Positions 10,046-19,568 of a stretch of DNA of 64,000 bases are shown piece by piece. Below the pieces are notes generated by a model. That model ran no database searches. It was not told where the DNA came from and saw only the letters and a program-made list of their open reading frames with translations. The first letter of the stretch is position 1. Every line of letters starts with the position of its first letter. Position numbers and translations under genes: made by a program. Location of the stretch: the NCBI RefSeq assembly GCF_024733555.1, contig NZ_JANIOF010000004.1:248001-312000 (forward strand), in the 5' to 3' direction. This DNA is from Paenibacillus sp. SC116 (lineage in GTDB: Bacteria; Bacillota; Bacilli; Paenibacillales; Paenibacillaceae).

Positions 10046-10408
10046 ATGGCAAAAGTTCGTACTGGTCGTGTGGGAGAGCAGATCAAGAAAGAATTGAGCA
10101 TGCTCATCCAAACGGAATTGAAAGACCCGCGTATTGGATTTCTAACAGTGACAGGTGTTGATGTTACAAGTGACTTGTCGATGGCTAAAATATACTTGAG
10201 TGTACTTGGTGATGATGAGGCACGTGACAACTCACTTAAAGCATTGGAGAAGGCTAATGGTTTCCTTCGTTCCGAACTAGGTAAGCGAATTCGTTTCCGC
10301 CATACGCCTGAGCTTGTATTCAAGCTTGACTCTTCGATTGCATACGGCAGCAAGATCGAGCGTCTCTTATCAGAGATTAAAGATGGAGATACTGGTCATG
10401 AGCAATAA
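10046..10408 (+). CDS. rbfA: 30S ribosome-binding factor RbfA
   Basis: Binds the immature 30S subunit near the 5' end of 16S rRNA during late, cold-sensitive assembly. 120 residues, single KH-like fold. It has the typical [15 protein letters not shown] start, [26 protein letters not shown] and the C-terminal [18 protein letters not shown] start preceded by AGAGGTGA. Follows infB by about 30 nt and overlaps nrnA. Confidence 0.96.
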   Translation: MAKVRTGRVGEQIKKELSMLIQTELKDPRIGFLTVTGVDVTSDLSMAKIYLSVLGDDEARDNSLKALEKANGFLRSELGKRIRFRHTPELVFKLDSSIAYGSKIERLLSEIKDGDTGHEQ

Positions 10409-11480
10409 GAAAGCTGATTTCACTCAAGAGCAATTACAAAATAACGGCAAAGTTCTGTCTGCTGCGAATAGTCTTTCGCAGCTAGACGGGGCTCTGCCGT
10501 CTTCTTATGCGCACGATCTTGATCGTGCGCTAACGTTTATCCAGGAACATGATCAATTTCTAGTTATAGCACATGTAAACCCAGATGGTGATGCAATAAG
10601 CTCGACGGTAGCGATTGGTTGGTTGTTAGCGCAATGGAATAAGTCATTCACGATGGTCAATGCGAATGAGGTACCAAGCAAGCTCATGTTTTTGTCAAAG
10701 GCAGACGAGATACAAATAGCAGAGCAAGGTCATTTGGAGGGAAGAGAACCATTTCAGACGGTCATTTGTGTAGATTGTGCTGATTATGGAAGGATAGGAA
10801 GCATATCGGATTGGGTAGCACCTAATGCTCACATTTTGAACATTGATCATCATCCTACAAATAACCGTTATGGAAATGTTGCTCTTATTAGAGAAGATGC
10901 GGCAGCTACAGCAGAAATTTTGTTTGATTTGTTCGATCGCGGCTCCATTCCACTATCAAATGAAATTGCGACCATTTTGTATACGGGTCTTTTGACTGAT
11001 ACAGGGGGCTTCCGTTATAGCAATACAACACCACATGTAATGGAAATCGCGTCCAAGCTGCTTACTTACGGTGTCAAAGGTAACGTTATTGCTGAGCGTT
11101 TGTTAGAAGCGATTTCAAAGCCGCAGATGAATTTGATTCAACGTGGCTTAAGCAGATTAAACTATGCATCCGAAGAACGGATTGCTTGGCTATACATTAC
11201 CCCTGAAGATATGCAGCAAACAGGTGCTTCTAACGAGGATCTTGAAGGATTGGTTAACTATCCGAGAAACATCGAAGGAGTAGAGGTTGGCTTATTGTTT
11301 AAAGAAGTCGTGCCTGGTAGGGTCAAAGTGAGCATGCGTTCAGCAGGTGATATAAATGTAGCTGCGATTGCCCAAATATTCGATGGTGGTGGACATGTTA
11401 AGGCTGCAGGCTGTACCGTGCATTTGCCATTGAAAGAGGCAATTCAAGCAGTAGTAGAGCAGGTGAAACAAACGTTATGA
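10398..11480 (+). CDS. nrnA: DHH-family nanoRNase / pAp phosphatase NrnA
   Basis: DHH/DHHA1 phosphoesterase that degrades 2-5 nt RNA oligomers and, in Bacillus, also dephosphorylates 3'-phosphoadenosine 5'-phosphate. ATG 10398 lies 9 nt after GGAG and overlaps rbfA by 11 nt, giving 360 residues. Motifs: [13 protein letters not shown] (motif I), [18 protein letters not shown] (the DHH motif), [15 protein letters not shown], and a C-terminal DHHA1 domain with [10 protein letters not shown]. The N-terminus has about 45 residues before the fold, longer than in Bacillus. Position between rbfA and truB is common in Firmicutes. Confidence 0.93.
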   Translation: MSNKKADFTQEQLQNNGKVLSAANSLSQLDGALPSSYAHDLDRALTFIQEHDQFLVIAHVNPDGDAISSTVAIGWLLAQWNKSFTMVNANEVPSKLMFLSKADEIQIAEQGHLEGREPFQTVICVDCADYGRIGSISDWVAPNAHILNIDHHPTNNRYGNVALIREDAAATAEILFDLFDRGSIPLSNEIATILYTGLLTDTGGFRYSNTTPHVMEIASKLLTYGVKGNVIAERLLEAISKPQMNLIQRGLSRLNYASEERIAWLYITPEDMQQTGASNEDLEGLVNYPRNIEGVEVGLLFKEVVPGRVKVSMRSAGDINVAAIAQIFDGGGHVKAAGCTVHLPLKEAIQAVVEQVKQTL

Positions 11481-12397
11481 CACAATGGAATGGCGTGTTG
11501 TCCGTGTGGAAGCCAGAAGGGTGGACTTCGCACGATGTTGTTGCAAAAGTACGAGGGATTCTAAAAGAAAAGCGTATTGGGCATACAGGTACGCTTGACC
11601 CTCAAGTAACTGGAGTTCTTCCTCTTTGTTTAGGTAGGGCGACACGTATTGTAGAATATTTACAAGAACAGCCAAAGCAATACGAAGCCGTTATTTGTTT
11701 TGGCAAAGCAACGGATACCGAAGATAGCACAGGCGAGATAACAGAGACCGCTGATTGTTCTCATTTGACGGAATCTCAAATTCGTGAATCGATTCTCTCT
11801 TTTATAGGAGAGATCGAGCAAACGCCTCCTATGTATTCCGCGGTAAAGGTAAATGGCAAGCGATTGTATGAGCTCGCTAGAGAAGGTAAGGTTGTTGAAC
11901 GTAAGTCCAGAAAAGCTACCATTCATGATATTTCTATCATTGAATGTATAGGGATTGGGACCAGTGAGCCAACTGTTCGATTCCGTGTAACTTGTTCAAA
12001 AGGAACGTATATCCGCACTTTGTGTGTAGATATTGGCCGTTCGCTGCAAGTTCCTTCTACGATGGGTAAGCTTGTACGTACATTGTCTGCAGGATTTGAG
12101 GAGAAAGACAGCTTGACGATTGAACAAATTCAACAAGCTGTGAGCGACGGTTCATTAGAGAATCATCTTATCTCTATCGAAAAGGCTGTCTCGTTTATTC
12201 CTTCTATCCAGATACAAAATGATTATGCATCTTATGCTACGCAAGGCAAGGGAATTCCTTTCCGCGCATGTTCGTTTCAGCCTTTGACGCAGCAGTTGTA
12301 TCGGCTGCATGATGAGGAAGGAACGTTCTACGGATTATTTCAAGTTCCAGAAGGTCAGTTTGCATTACGTGCAGTAAAAGCATTTCTTCCATCCTAA
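11477..12397 (+). CDS. truB: tRNA pseudouridine(55) synthase TruB
   Basis: Makes pseudouridine 55 in the T-loop of tRNAs. 306 residues. N-terminal GVLSVWKPEGWTSHDVV, then HTGTLDPQVTGVLP carrying the catalytic Asp41. Further TruB motifs are QTPPMYSAVKVNGKRLYELAR and GTYIRTLCVDIG. The ATG overlaps the nrnA TGA stop (ATGA), indicating translational coupling. Confidence 0.97.
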   Translation: MTQWNGVLSVWKPEGWTSHDVVAKVRGILKEKRIGHTGTLDPQVTGVLPLCLGRATRIVEYLQEQPKQYEAVICFGKATDTEDSTGEITETADCSHLTESQIRESILSFIGEIEQTPPMYSAVKVNGKRLYELAREGKVVERKSRKATIHDISIIECIGIGTSEPTVRFRVTCSKGTYIRTLCVDIGRSLQVPSTMGKLVRTLSAGFEEKDSLTIEQIQQAVSDGSLENHLISIEKAVSFIPSIQIQNDYASYATQGKGIPFRACSFQPLTQQLYRLHDEEGTFYGLFQVPEGQFALRAVKAFLPS

Positions 12398-12402
12398 TAG
12401 GG

Positions 12403-12432
12403 TTGTAGTCTGCTGGTCATCAGATGTATAAT
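12403..12432 (+). promoter_or_regulatory. Sigma-A-type promoter upstream of ribF
   Basis: TTGTAG (12403-12408), 18-bp spacer, TATAAT (12427-12432), just after the truB stop and about 115 nt before ribF. This would let ribF be transcribed separately from the upstream operon. Confidence 0.5.
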
Positions 12433-12552
12433 GAGTACGGTTGGCTGATGTTTAACAACATAGCCCTTAAATTGCTCGTATGCGTCCTGATGACGCTGAA
12501 CTTGTGAATAGAGGAACAACCCCTAGAACTGGATGTAGGAGCTCGATGACAT

Positions 12553-13491
12553 ATGGAAACGATAGCTTTACAACATATATTGAATGATTCGGCTTGGCAG
12601 CTGCATTCACAGCCACAGGTTGTTGTGCTAGGGCACTTTGATGGACTTCATAGCGGGCATATTCATGTAATAGAGCGTGGCCTTGCATACAGTCGTGAGC
12701 ATAATATCCCACTTGGTGTTATGACGTTTCATCCTCACCCCAAATACGTATTTGGAAGACAAGGCTATGAGCGATACTTAACTCCGCTTGCTGAGAAAGA
12801 GCGCCAGTTAGCGAAACTTGGGGTCGATTTTATGTATGTCGTTAATTTTGACCTTGAGTTCGCTCGTATTTCACCTCAGCAGTTTGTTGAAGCCTTGTGC
12901 AAGTTGAAGGCTCAGCATGTCGTATGTGGGTTTGATTATCGCTTTGGCTTCCAAGGCGCAGGTACAGCTGAATCGCTACGTGATATAGGAAAAGATTGTT
13001 TCACTGTTGATATCGTTGAACCATTCGATGATAAAGGGCAAAAGGTGAGCAGTACCCGTATTCGTGCGTGTCTGGATGATGGCGATATGGTTCAAGCTAA
13101 TCACTTGCTTGGCCGTCCATATTCGATTACTGGTACGGTTGTGCACGGTGAGAAGCGTGGACGCGCGATTGGATTTCCAACTGCTAACGTAGATCCGGCA
13201 GAGCCATATTATATTCCGCGCTTAGGTGTGTATGCAGTACGCGTTCAAGTGCGAGGAGAAACGTATGATGGTGTGCTTAGCATAGGCTTGAAGCCTACTT
13301 TCCACAGTCATATACTAGCTCCGATTATTGAAGCTCATTTGTTTGACTTTGATGCGGATATTTATGATGAAACGTTGACTGTATCACTGATTGCGTATTT
13401 GCGCTCAGAGAAGAAATTCAATGGCATACAGGAATTGATCGAGCAGATTACACGAGATGCTGAGGATGCACGTGCAATATTGCGAGGCTAA
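12553..13491 (+). CDS. ribF: Bifunctional riboflavin kinase / FAD synthetase
   Basis: Converts riboflavin to FMN, then FMN to FAD. 312 residues, the usual length. The N-terminal nucleotidyltransferase has GHFDGLHSGH (a variant of the GxFDGxHxGH motif), GFDYRFG and VSSTRIRACLDDG. The C-terminal riboflavin kinase has GRPYSITGTVVHGEKRGR followed by IGFPTANV. ATG start with GGAG upstream. The truB-ribF-rpsO order is conserved in Bacillales. Confidence 0.96.
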   Translation: METIALQHILNDSAWQLHSQPQVVVLGHFDGLHSGHIHVIERGLAYSREHNIPLGVMTFHPHPKYVFGRQGYERYLTPLAEKERQLAKLGVDFMYVVNFDLEFARISPQQFVEALCKLKAQHVVCGFDYRFGFQGAGTAESLRDIGKDCFTVDIVEPFDDKGQKVSSTRIRACLDDGDMVQANHLLGRPYSITGTVVHGEKRGRAIGFPTANVDPAEPYYIPRLGVYAVRVQVRGETYDGVLSIGLKPTFHSHILAPIIEAHLFDFDADIYDETLTVSLIAYLRSEKKFNGIQELIEQITRDAEDARAILRG

Positions 13492-13536
13492 TGGCAAGAT
13501 GTAATGGCAGTGATTACGTGTCCTGAATATGTTGAG

Positions 13537-13565
13537 TTTACTTTCTCTTATAATGATGCTATACT
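13537..13565 (+). promoter_or_regulatory. Promoter of rpsO
   Basis: TTTACT (13537-13542), 17-bp spacer, TATACT (13560-13565). Transcription would start close to the first leader hairpin. Confidence 0.6.
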
Positions 13566-13571
13566 AGTATC

Positions 13572-13627
13572 GTTGTCTACAGACAACACTTGTCCATTGC
13601 TTGGTTACACGATCTCACCATCGGTAA
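13572..13627 (+). promoter_or_regulatory. Structured rpsO leader, probable S15 autoregulation site
   Basis: Two hairpins lie between promoter and SD: GTTGTCT/AGACAAC (13572-13587), and TTAC-a-CGAT / ATCG-GTAA (13605-13627, loop CTCACC). Ribosomal protein S15 represses its own mRNA through leader structures in several bacteria, including Geobacillus. Similar regulation here is inferred from position, not shown. Confidence 0.5.
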
Positions 13628-13675
13628 CGAGGCTATTGGAATCTAATATGAATAATGAAATTGGAGGTGAATAGG

Positions 13676-13945
13676 ATGGCATTGTCTCAAGAACGTAAGC
13701 AACAGCTTATCGAAGAGCACAAGACTCACGCTTCTGACACAGGTTCTCCTGAAGTTCAGATCGCTATCCTTACGCAAAACATCGTTAATTTGACAGACCA
13801 CTTGCGTACGCACAAGAAAGATCATCATTCCCGTCGCGGTTTGTTGAAAATGGTTGGTCAACGCCGTAAGTTGTTGGCTTACTTGAAAAACAAAGATGTT
13901 AAGCGTTACAGCGCATTGATCGAGAAACTCGGTTTGCGTCGTTAA
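13676..13945 (+). CDS. rpsO: 30S ribosomal protein S15
   Basis: Primary 16S rRNA-binding protein of the 30S platform. ATG 13676 lies 5 nt after the strong SD GGAGGTGA and gives the standard 89 residues; an earlier in-frame ATG (13655) has no SD. Shows the canonical [36 protein letters not shown] and LVGQRRKLL-type core (here [12 protein letters not shown]). Confidence 0.98.
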   Translation: MALSQERKQQLIEEHKTHASDTGSPEVQIAILTQNIVNLTDHLRTHKKDHHSRRGLLKMVGQRRKLLAYLKNKDVKRYSALIEKLGLRR

Positions 13946-13958
13946 TAGCTCTAACCCA

Positions 13959-14012
13959 AGCAGCCTGGTTGTATATCGCCGCCGTGAGCGGCATGCAACT
14001 GGGTTGCTTTTT
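13959..14012 (+). terminator. rpsO terminator
   Basis: Long hairpin: GCAGCCTGGTTGTAT pairs, with wobbles, to ATGCAACTGGGTTGC, and an inner GCCGC/GCGGC stem caps it. A T run follows (14008-14012). Confidence 0.85.
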
Positions 14013-14018
14013 ATCGTA

Positions 14019-14047
14019 TAGTCAATTTGTTTTTACATACTTATATT
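14019..14047 (+). promoter_or_regulatory. Candidate pnp promoter
   Basis: TAGTCA (14019-14024), 17-bp spacer, TATATT (14042-14047), downstream of the rpsO terminator. The -35 is a weak match. Confidence 0.4.
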
Positions 14048-14100
14048 CAGTTCTGACTGAATGAATGCTGGACAAGCTGGGATTTATCGGCTCACTGAAT
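14045..14100 (+). other. pnp leader with alternative stem partners
   Basis: ATTCAGT (14045-14051) can pair with ACTGAAT at 14056-14062 (loop TCTG) or with an identical ACTGAAT at 14094-14100. The second copy also lies in the local hairpin CTCA-ctgaa-TGAG (14092-14104). This could make a mutually exclusive fold upstream of pnp. Confidence 0.4.
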
Positions 14101-14184
14101 GAGAGACGGTTTTTGCAGCGCAAAGCAGGAAATAATGGTACACGTACAGAATTGGAGTATGGTTATACATTGAGGAGGGATTCC

Positions 14185-16410
14185 ATGCATCGCATCGAGA
14201 TGGACCTCGGCGGAAGACCGCTTGTACTGGAAACAGGACAGTTGGCTAAGCAAGCTAACGCGGCGGTAACTGTACGTTATGGCGACACAGTTGTATTGTG
14301 TACCGTCACAGCGTCCAAAGAACCGAAAGACCTAGATTTCTTCCCGCTAACGGTCAACTATGAAGAACGATTATATTCAGTAGGTAAAATTCCTGGCGGT
14401 TTCATTAAACGTGAAGGAAGACCGAGTGAGAAAGCTATTTTGGCGAGCCGCCTCATCGATCGTCCGATTCGTCCATTGTTCCCGGATGGATTCCGTAACG
14501 ATGTTCAGATCGTTGATCTTGTGATGAGTGTGGATCAAGATTGTCCGCCTGAAATTGCAGCAATGATAGGTACATCTGCTTCATTGGCAATTTCTGATGT
14601 TCCGTTTAACGGACCAATCGGAGGCGTTATTGTTGGTCGTGTTGACGGTCAATTCATAATCAATCCTACGGTTGAGCAAGAAGGGAAGAGTGATCTTCAT
14701 CTCGTTGTAGCGGGCACAAAAGACGCTATCATGATGGTAGAAGCTGAAGCAAATGAAGTGCCTGAAGAGACAATGCTTGAGGCTATTCTATTCGGTCACG
14801 ATGAAATCAAGAACATTGTTGCTAAGATTGAAGAATTCGCAGCAATTTCAGGAAAAGAAAAAATCGAAGCGAAGCTTCATGCAGTTGATGAGGAAGTGAA
14901 TGCGGCTGTACGTGCATACGCTCAACCTCGTCTTGTTGAAGCGATTCGCATTCAAGAGAAGCATGCTCGTCAAGATGCTATTGATGCTATTAATCAGGAA
15001 GCAGCTGAGCACTTCGAGCAGCTCTATATAGAGCAACCTGAAAAGATGGACGATGTTAAAGAGACATTGTACGATATCGTCAAAGAAGAAGTACGTCGTC
15101 TTATTACACATGACAAAGTACGTCCTGATGGCCGCCAATTGAGCGAGATTCGTCCGATTGAAAGCCAAGTAGGCTTGCTTCCTCGCACACACGGATCAGG
15201 TCTGTTCACACGTGGTCAAACACAAGCACTTAGCGTTTGTACGCTGGGCGCTCTTGGCGACGTTCAGATTCTTGATGGTGTAGGTACAGAAGAGTCGAAG
15301 CGTTTCATGCATCATTATAACTTCCCGCCGTTCTCTGTTGGTGAAGCAAGACCGCTTCGCGCGCCAGGACGTCGTGAAATTGGGCATGGTGCGTTGGGTG
15401 AGCGTGCATTGAGCAAAGTGATCCCGAACGAGGTTGATTTCCCATATACGATCCGTCTCGTTTCTGAGTGTCTTGAGTCCAATGGTTCTACATCCCAAGC
15501 TAGTATTTGCGCAAGTACATTGGCAATGATGGATGCTGGAGTACCGATCAAAGCTCCAGTAGCAGGTATTGCGATGGGTCTTATTAAAGACGGAGATCAT
15601 TTCTCTATCTTGTCTGATATTCAAGGTATGGAAGATCACCTTGGCGATATGGACTTCAAAGTTGCAGGTACTGCTGAAGGTGTAACGGCGATTCAAATGG
15701 ATATTAAGATTGACGGTATTAATCGTGATATCTTGTCTCAAGCGCTTGCACAAGCGAATGAAGGACGTATGCATATCCTTGGAAAAATGCTAGAAGCTAT
15801 TCAGCAGCCGCGTGAAACGCTGTCTCCATATGCTCCAAAAATCTTGACGATGCAAATTAACCCAGATAAGATTCGTGATGTTATCGGCGCAGGTGGTAAA
15901 GTCGTTAACAAAATTATCGATGAAACTGGCGTTAAGATTGACATTGAACAAGATGGCCGTATTTTCATTGCGTCTCCGAGCCAAGAGGCTAACGAACGTG
16001 CTCGCGATATTATTGAGGGCATTGTACGTGAAGTTGAAATCGGCGAAGTGTACACAGGTACGGTTAAGCGTGTAGAGAAGTTCGGTGCTTTCGTTGAAGT
16101 ACTTCCTAACAAAGAAGGTCTTGTACACATTTCCCAACTTTCTACAGAGCGTGTAGCAAAAGTAGAAGATGTCGTGAACATCGGTGACAAGATCGAAGTC
16201 AAAGTTGTTGAAATCGATCAACAAGGTCGTATTAACTTGTCCCACAGAGTATTGTTGGAACCAGCTAGTGAAGCAGGAACAGCTGTTGTTTCAAGTTCCA
16301 GCTCTCAAACTGCGCGTCCTCCACGCCCTGAAGGCGGTCGCAGACCTAATGGACAAGGTCCTCGTGGACCACGTCCAAACCAAGGCGGAAATCGTTCAGA
16401 TCGTTCGTAA
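14185..16410 (+). CDS. pnp: Polynucleotide phosphorylase
   Basis: Phosphorolytic 3'-5' exoribonuclease, central to mRNA decay. ATG 14185 follows GAGGAGGGA; the open frame upstream has no SD. 741 residues: first RNase PH domain ([10 protein letters not shown].., [15 protein letters not shown]), helical linker, second RNase PH domain ([24 protein letters not shown]), KH domain ([17 protein letters not shown] near 560), S1 domain ([18 protein letters not shown] near 620). The last 40 or so residues form a Ser- then Arg/Gly/Pro/Asn-rich disordered tail, longer than in Bacillus (705 residues) and similar in style to the IF-2 linker. Confidence 0.97.
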   Translation: MHRIEMDLGGRPLVLETGQLAKQANAAVTVRYGDTVVLCTVTASKEPKDLDFFPLTVNYEERLYSVGKIPGGFIKREGRPSEKAILASRLIDRPIRPLFPDGFRNDVQIVDLVMSVDQDCPPEIAAMIGTSASLAISDVPFNGPIGGVIVGRVDGQFIINPTVEQEGKSDLHLVVAGTKDAIMMVEAEANEVPEETMLEAILFGHDEIKNIVAKIEEFAAISGKEKIEAKLHAVDEEVNAAVRAYAQPRLVEAIRIQEKHARQDAIDAINQEAAEHFEQLYIEQPEKMDDVKETLYDIVKEEVRRLITHDKVRPDGRQLSEIRPIESQVGLLPRTHGSGLFTRGQTQALSVCTLGALGDVQILDGVGTEESKRFMHHYNFPPFSVGEARPLRAPGRREIGHGALGERALSKVIPNEVDFPYTIRLVSECLESNGSTSQASICASTLAMMDAGVPIKAPVAGIAMGLIKDGDHFSILSDIQGMEDHLGDMDFKVAGTAEGVTAIQMDIKIDGINRDILSQALAQANEGRMHILGKMLEAIQQPRETLSPYAPKILTMQINPDKIRDVIGAGGKVVNKIIDETGVKIDIEQDGRIFIASPSQEANERARDIIEGIVREVEIGEVYTGTVKRVEKFGAFVEVLPNKEGLVHISQLSTERVAKVEDVVNIGDKIEVKVVEIDQQGRINLSHRVLLEPASEAGTAVVSSSSSQTARPPRPEGGRRPNGQGPRGPRPNQGGNRSDRS

Positions 16411-16442
16411 TATCATTTGCTTGCCAAATGAGTTACTTTGTA

Positions 16443-16470
16443 AGAGCCAGATGAATCTGGCTCTTTTTTT
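16443..16470 (+). terminator. pnp terminator
   Basis: Perfect 9-bp stem AGAGCCAGA / TCTGGCTCT with TGAA loop and a T run. Confidence 0.93.
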
Positions 16471-16621
16471 GTTTGCAGCTACTTTTTTTCGGAGGATTGG
16501 TAAAAATAACGCGTTATGTTCATCCTAACTGATAGTTGTTTGGCTGTATCGAATAAGACGGTCCAAAGTCGCATAGAATGGAATGGATCGGAATGGACAA
16601 CCATCGAAGGGGATGACCTTA

Positions 16622-17638
16622 TTGAACGCAACGAAACAAAAGTGGATTGTTGTCGGCTTTGCTTGTATCATCACGTGGATCATAGTAGATTGGACCGGTG
16701 CAAGTAAATATGTGGCTGAACATAAAGCTCAACTGGTTAATAGTGATGCGTTTCAGATGAGCAGCAATTTAGATGAAATAGACGGAGATGAATTGCGTCA
16801 ACGAATAAAGAAAGCGGCTGATGAGAAACGAGAAGCACCGATAAATGCTCGTATTGATCGCGTATGGAAAGCCGTTCCTGGTTATAATGGTCTTGAAGTG
16901 GATGTGGAGGCATCCTACGCACAAAGTAGCAAATTACCGAAAGGTACTCCGCTAAAACTCGTATACCGTGAAACGAAGCCAGAAGTAACATTGGCGGATT
17001 TGCCGATAGAACCCATATATAGAGGAAATGAAAATAAACCGATGGTTGCGTTTATGATTAACGTAGCATGGGGAAATGAACATATTGAGCCCATTTTAAA
17101 AACATTGAAAGACCACCAAGTGAAGACGACTTTCTTTTTAGATGGTTCTTGGGTTCGCCGTAATCCCGAACTGGCGAAGCGCATTACAGAAGAGGGACAT
17201 GAGATTGGCAATCATGCCTATACACATCCGAATATGGCACAGCTTAGTGAAGGGCGACAGTATGTTGAAATGGAAAAGACAGAACGTGAGATTGAAAAGC
17301 AGCTCGGGATGCGAAGCATCTGGTTTGCACCGCCTTCTGGCTCGTTTAACAGTCTCACAGTAAAGACGGCTCAACAATTGAAAATGCGTACGGTGCTATG
17401 GAGTGCGGACACGATTGACTGGAATACCCCAAATGAACCAGGCACAATTATTCAACGTGTAAAGCCTAAGTTGAAGCCAGGGGTACTTGTACTTATGCAT
17501 CCGACAGCAGCAACAAGCAAAGCTCTACCTACATTTATTCGTATGGCTAGAGAACAACAGCTAGAGCCAGGAATAGTGAGCGAGGTGCTGTCAGAGAAGC
17601 GGGTTATCCCAAATCAATTAGGGAATAAGTTGAGGTGA
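16622..17638 (+). CDS. YlxY-type polysaccharide deacetylase-fold protein
   Basis: Sporulation-associated member of the NodB/CE4 deacetylase fold, in the same place as Bacillus ylxY (pnp-ylxY-mlpA). TTG 16622 is 9 nt after AAGGGG; an ATG at 16613 abuts the SD. 338 residues with one N-terminal membrane anchor (IVVGFACIITWIIVDW). The deacetylase domain runs from about residue 140: TTFFLDGSWVRRNPE and the metal motif GHEIGNHAYTHPNM. At the motif I position, where active enzymes have TFDDG, it reads MINVAWGN, so the catalytic Asp is missing. It is probably not a normal deacetylase; a structural or binding role is possible. Confidence 0.85.
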   Translation: MNATKQKWIVVGFACIITWIIVDWTGASKYVAEHKAQLVNSDAFQMSSNLDEIDGDELRQRIKKAADEKREAPINARIDRVWKAVPGYNGLEVDVEASYAQSSKLPKGTPLKLVYRETKPEVTLADLPIEPIYRGNENKPMVAFMINVAWGNEHIEPILKTLKDHQVKTTFFLDGSWVRRNPELAKRITEEGHEIGNHAYTHPNMAQLSEGRQYVEMEKTEREIEKQLGMRSIWFAPPSGSFNSLTVKTAQQLKMRTVLWSADTIDWNTPNEPGTIIQRVKPKLKPGVLVLMHPTAATSKALPTFIRMAREQQLEPGIVSEVLSEKRVIPNQLGNKLR

Positions 17639-17695
17639 CAGCACTTTTTTGATAGGATAAAGAGTGCATTGAATTGATTTAAGGAGGAGCTCCTG

Positions 17696-18949
17696 TTGGA
17701 AAAAGTGCAGCTGACAAACGGCCTGCGTGTCGTTTTAGAGAAAATTCCGACCTGCCGTTCAGTTTCGTTCGGCATCTGGGTGAAGACTGGATCGCGCAAT
17801 GAGGATGAGACGACGAACGGTGTTTCTCATTTTATAGAGCATATGTTATTTAAAGGTACAGAGCGATACGATGCAAAGTCAATTGCTGAAGCATTCGATG
17901 GAATAGGTGGACATGTAAATGCATTTACTTCCAAAGAATATACTTGTTATTATACGAAAGTGCTTGATGAGCATTTGCCAATTGCTGTAGACGTGCTTTC
18001 GGATATGTTTTTCCGGTCACAAATGGCTGAAGAGGAACTACATAAGGAAAGAAACGTTATTCTCGAAGAAATATCGATGTACGAAGACACACCTGATGAT
18101 CTCGTTCATGATTTGTTAACTCGTGCAGCGTATGGATCGCATTCGTTGGCGTATCCGATATTAGGTACGAAAGAACGATTAGACGCAATGACTTCTGCTG
18201 ACTTGAAACGCTATATGAATCAGCATTATACACTCGATAATACCGTTATTGCTGTTGCGGGAAATATTGATGATTCGATTATCGAATTGCTCGAGCGTCA
18301 TTTTGGTGATTTCCAAATTAAAGGGCAGTCTCCAGTTGTGGAGGCACCAACGTTCAAGAGTGAACTTCTATTCCATCAGAAGCAAACGGAACAAAATCAT
18401 ATTTGCATGAGCTTGCCAGGGTGCTCCATGAATGATCCGAACTTGTATGCGATGGTGTTGTTGAATAACATTATTGGTGGTGGGATGAGTTCACGCTTGT
18501 TCCAAGAGATTCGTGAGAAGCGTGGTCTAGCTTATTCGGTATATTCCTATCATTCTTCCCATATTGACAGTGGATTGTTTACGGTTTATGCCGGAACAAC
18601 GCCAAAGCAGACTGCTGATGTGTTGGAACTGACGCTAGAAGTTCTGCAGGATGTTACGGTCAAAGGATTGTCCGACGAAGAATTGCGCAAAGGGAAAGAG
18701 CAATTAAAGGGCAGTCTTATTTTAAGTTTGGAAAGTACGAGTAGCCGGATGACTCGTCTAGGCAAAAATGAATTAATGCTAGGAAGACATTTCACATTAG
18801 ATGAAATTATCGCTCGCATTGAGGCAGTGACACAAGATGATGTGCGCGAAATTGTCAAGAATATGACAGCACAGCCATTTGCAGTGTCGATGGTAGGCAA
18901 TAATGACGCGGCGATTGCAGCATTCAGGAGGGATAGTCTTGTCCGTTAA
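17696..18949 (+). CDS. mlpA: M16 zinc metallopeptidase MlpA (YmxG)
   Basis: Processing-peptidase-like M16 family protein, 417 residues. TTG start 8 nt after AAGGAGG. The inverted zinc motif HFIEH is intact (His45, Glu48, His49), with a downstream Glu in [15 protein letters not shown]-terminal half has [21 protein letters not shown], the M16 C-domain signature. In Bacillus, MlpA lies in the same pnp-to-spoVF interval and has been linked to control of extracellular protease genes. The substrate here is unknown. It overlaps dut by 11 nt, so the two are probably co-translated. Confidence 0.93.
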   Translation: MEKVQLTNGLRVVLEKIPTCRSVSFGIWVKTGSRNEDETTNGVSHFIEHMLFKGTERYDAKSIAEAFDGIGGHVNAFTSKEYTCYYTKVLDEHLPIAVDVLSDMFFRSQMAEEELHKERNVILEEISMYEDTPDDLVHDLLTRAAYGSHSLAYPILGTKERLDAMTSADLKRYMNQHYTLDNTVIAVAGNIDDSIIELLERHFGDFQIKGQSPVVEAPTFKSELLFHQKQTEQNHICMSLPGCSMNDPNLYAMVLLNNIIGGGMSSRLFQEIREKRGLAYSVYSYHSSHIDSGLFTVYAGTTPKQTADVLELTLEVLQDVTVKGLSDEELRKGKEQLKGSLILSLESTSSRMTRLGKNELMLGRHFTLDEIIARIEAVTQDDVREIVKNMTAQPFAVSMVGNNDAAIAAFRRDSLVR

Positions 18950-19397
18950 CAGCTATGAAGTTCAAATCAAGAAATTATCAGGTAATGAGGATATTCCTCT
19001 CCCACAGCAAATGTCTGAACTTGCAGCGGGGTTCGATCTATATGCAGCTGTAGAGGAATCGATTGTATTAGCGCCGGGTGAGCGTATGCTCGTACCAACA
19101 GGGTTTGCCATGGCTCTCCCACCACAATTGGAAGCTCAAATTCGTCCGCGCAGCGGATTAGCATATAAAAATGGAATCACATGTCTAAATTCACCTGGTA
19201 CGATTGATGCGGACTATCGTGGTGAAGTAAAGGTGCTTGTTATTAACCATGGTAAGCAGGCGTTCAAGATCGAGCGTAACGAACGTATTGCACAAATGGT
19301 GATTCAAGAGGTGCCTCGCATAAAGCTTGTGCAAGTAGACGAATTGTCTGATACAATCCGTGGTGAAGGCGGCTTTGGCCATACGGGAACGAAATAA
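18939..19397 (+). CDS. dut: dUTP diphosphatase
   Basis: Hydrolyses dUTP to dUMP, keeping uracil out of DNA and supplying thymidylate synthesis. TTG 18939 is 7 nt after AGGAGG inside the mlpA end; 152 residues, normal for the trimeric enzyme. All five motifs are readable: [33 protein letters not shown], and [10 protein letters not shown]. Bacillus subtilis has ymxH at this position, so the linkage of dut to mlpA is a local difference. Confidence 0.96.
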   Translation: MSVNSYEVQIKKLSGNEDIPLPQQMSELAAGFDLYAAVEESIVLAPGERMLVPTGFAMALPPQLEAQIRPRSGLAYKNGITCLNSPGTIDADYRGEVKVLVINHGKQAFKIERNERIAQMVIQEVPRIKLVQVDELSDTIRGEGGFGHTGTK

Positions 19398-19436
19398 TAT
19401 GGCTCTGCCCTCGTATATTTTTATACAATGATTGAG

Positions 19437-19469
19437 ACGACTGCTTCTATGCGAAGCAGTCGTTTTTTA
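19437..19469 (+). terminator. Terminator after dut
   Basis: Perfect 11-bp stem ACGACTGCTTC / GAAGCAGTCGT, loop TATGC, T run to 19468. Confidence 0.93.
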
Positions 19470-19496
19470 CAATTTTGGAGTTGTTTGCTTATAAGC

Positions 19497-19523
19497 ACCC
19501 TTTCTGGGCGCTGGCATATGATG
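19497..19523 (+). promoter_or_regulatory. Sigma-K-like promoter of dpaAB
   Basis: AC (19497-19498), 16-bp spacer, CATATGATG (19515-19523) against the mother-cell consensus AC-N16/17-CATANNNTA, one mismatch. The gene downstream is a known sigma-K target in Bacillus. Confidence 0.6.
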
Positions 19524-19568
19524 TTTTAGATGTGCAAGCGGCAAGTTAGAAAGGAGTGATTCGCAACC

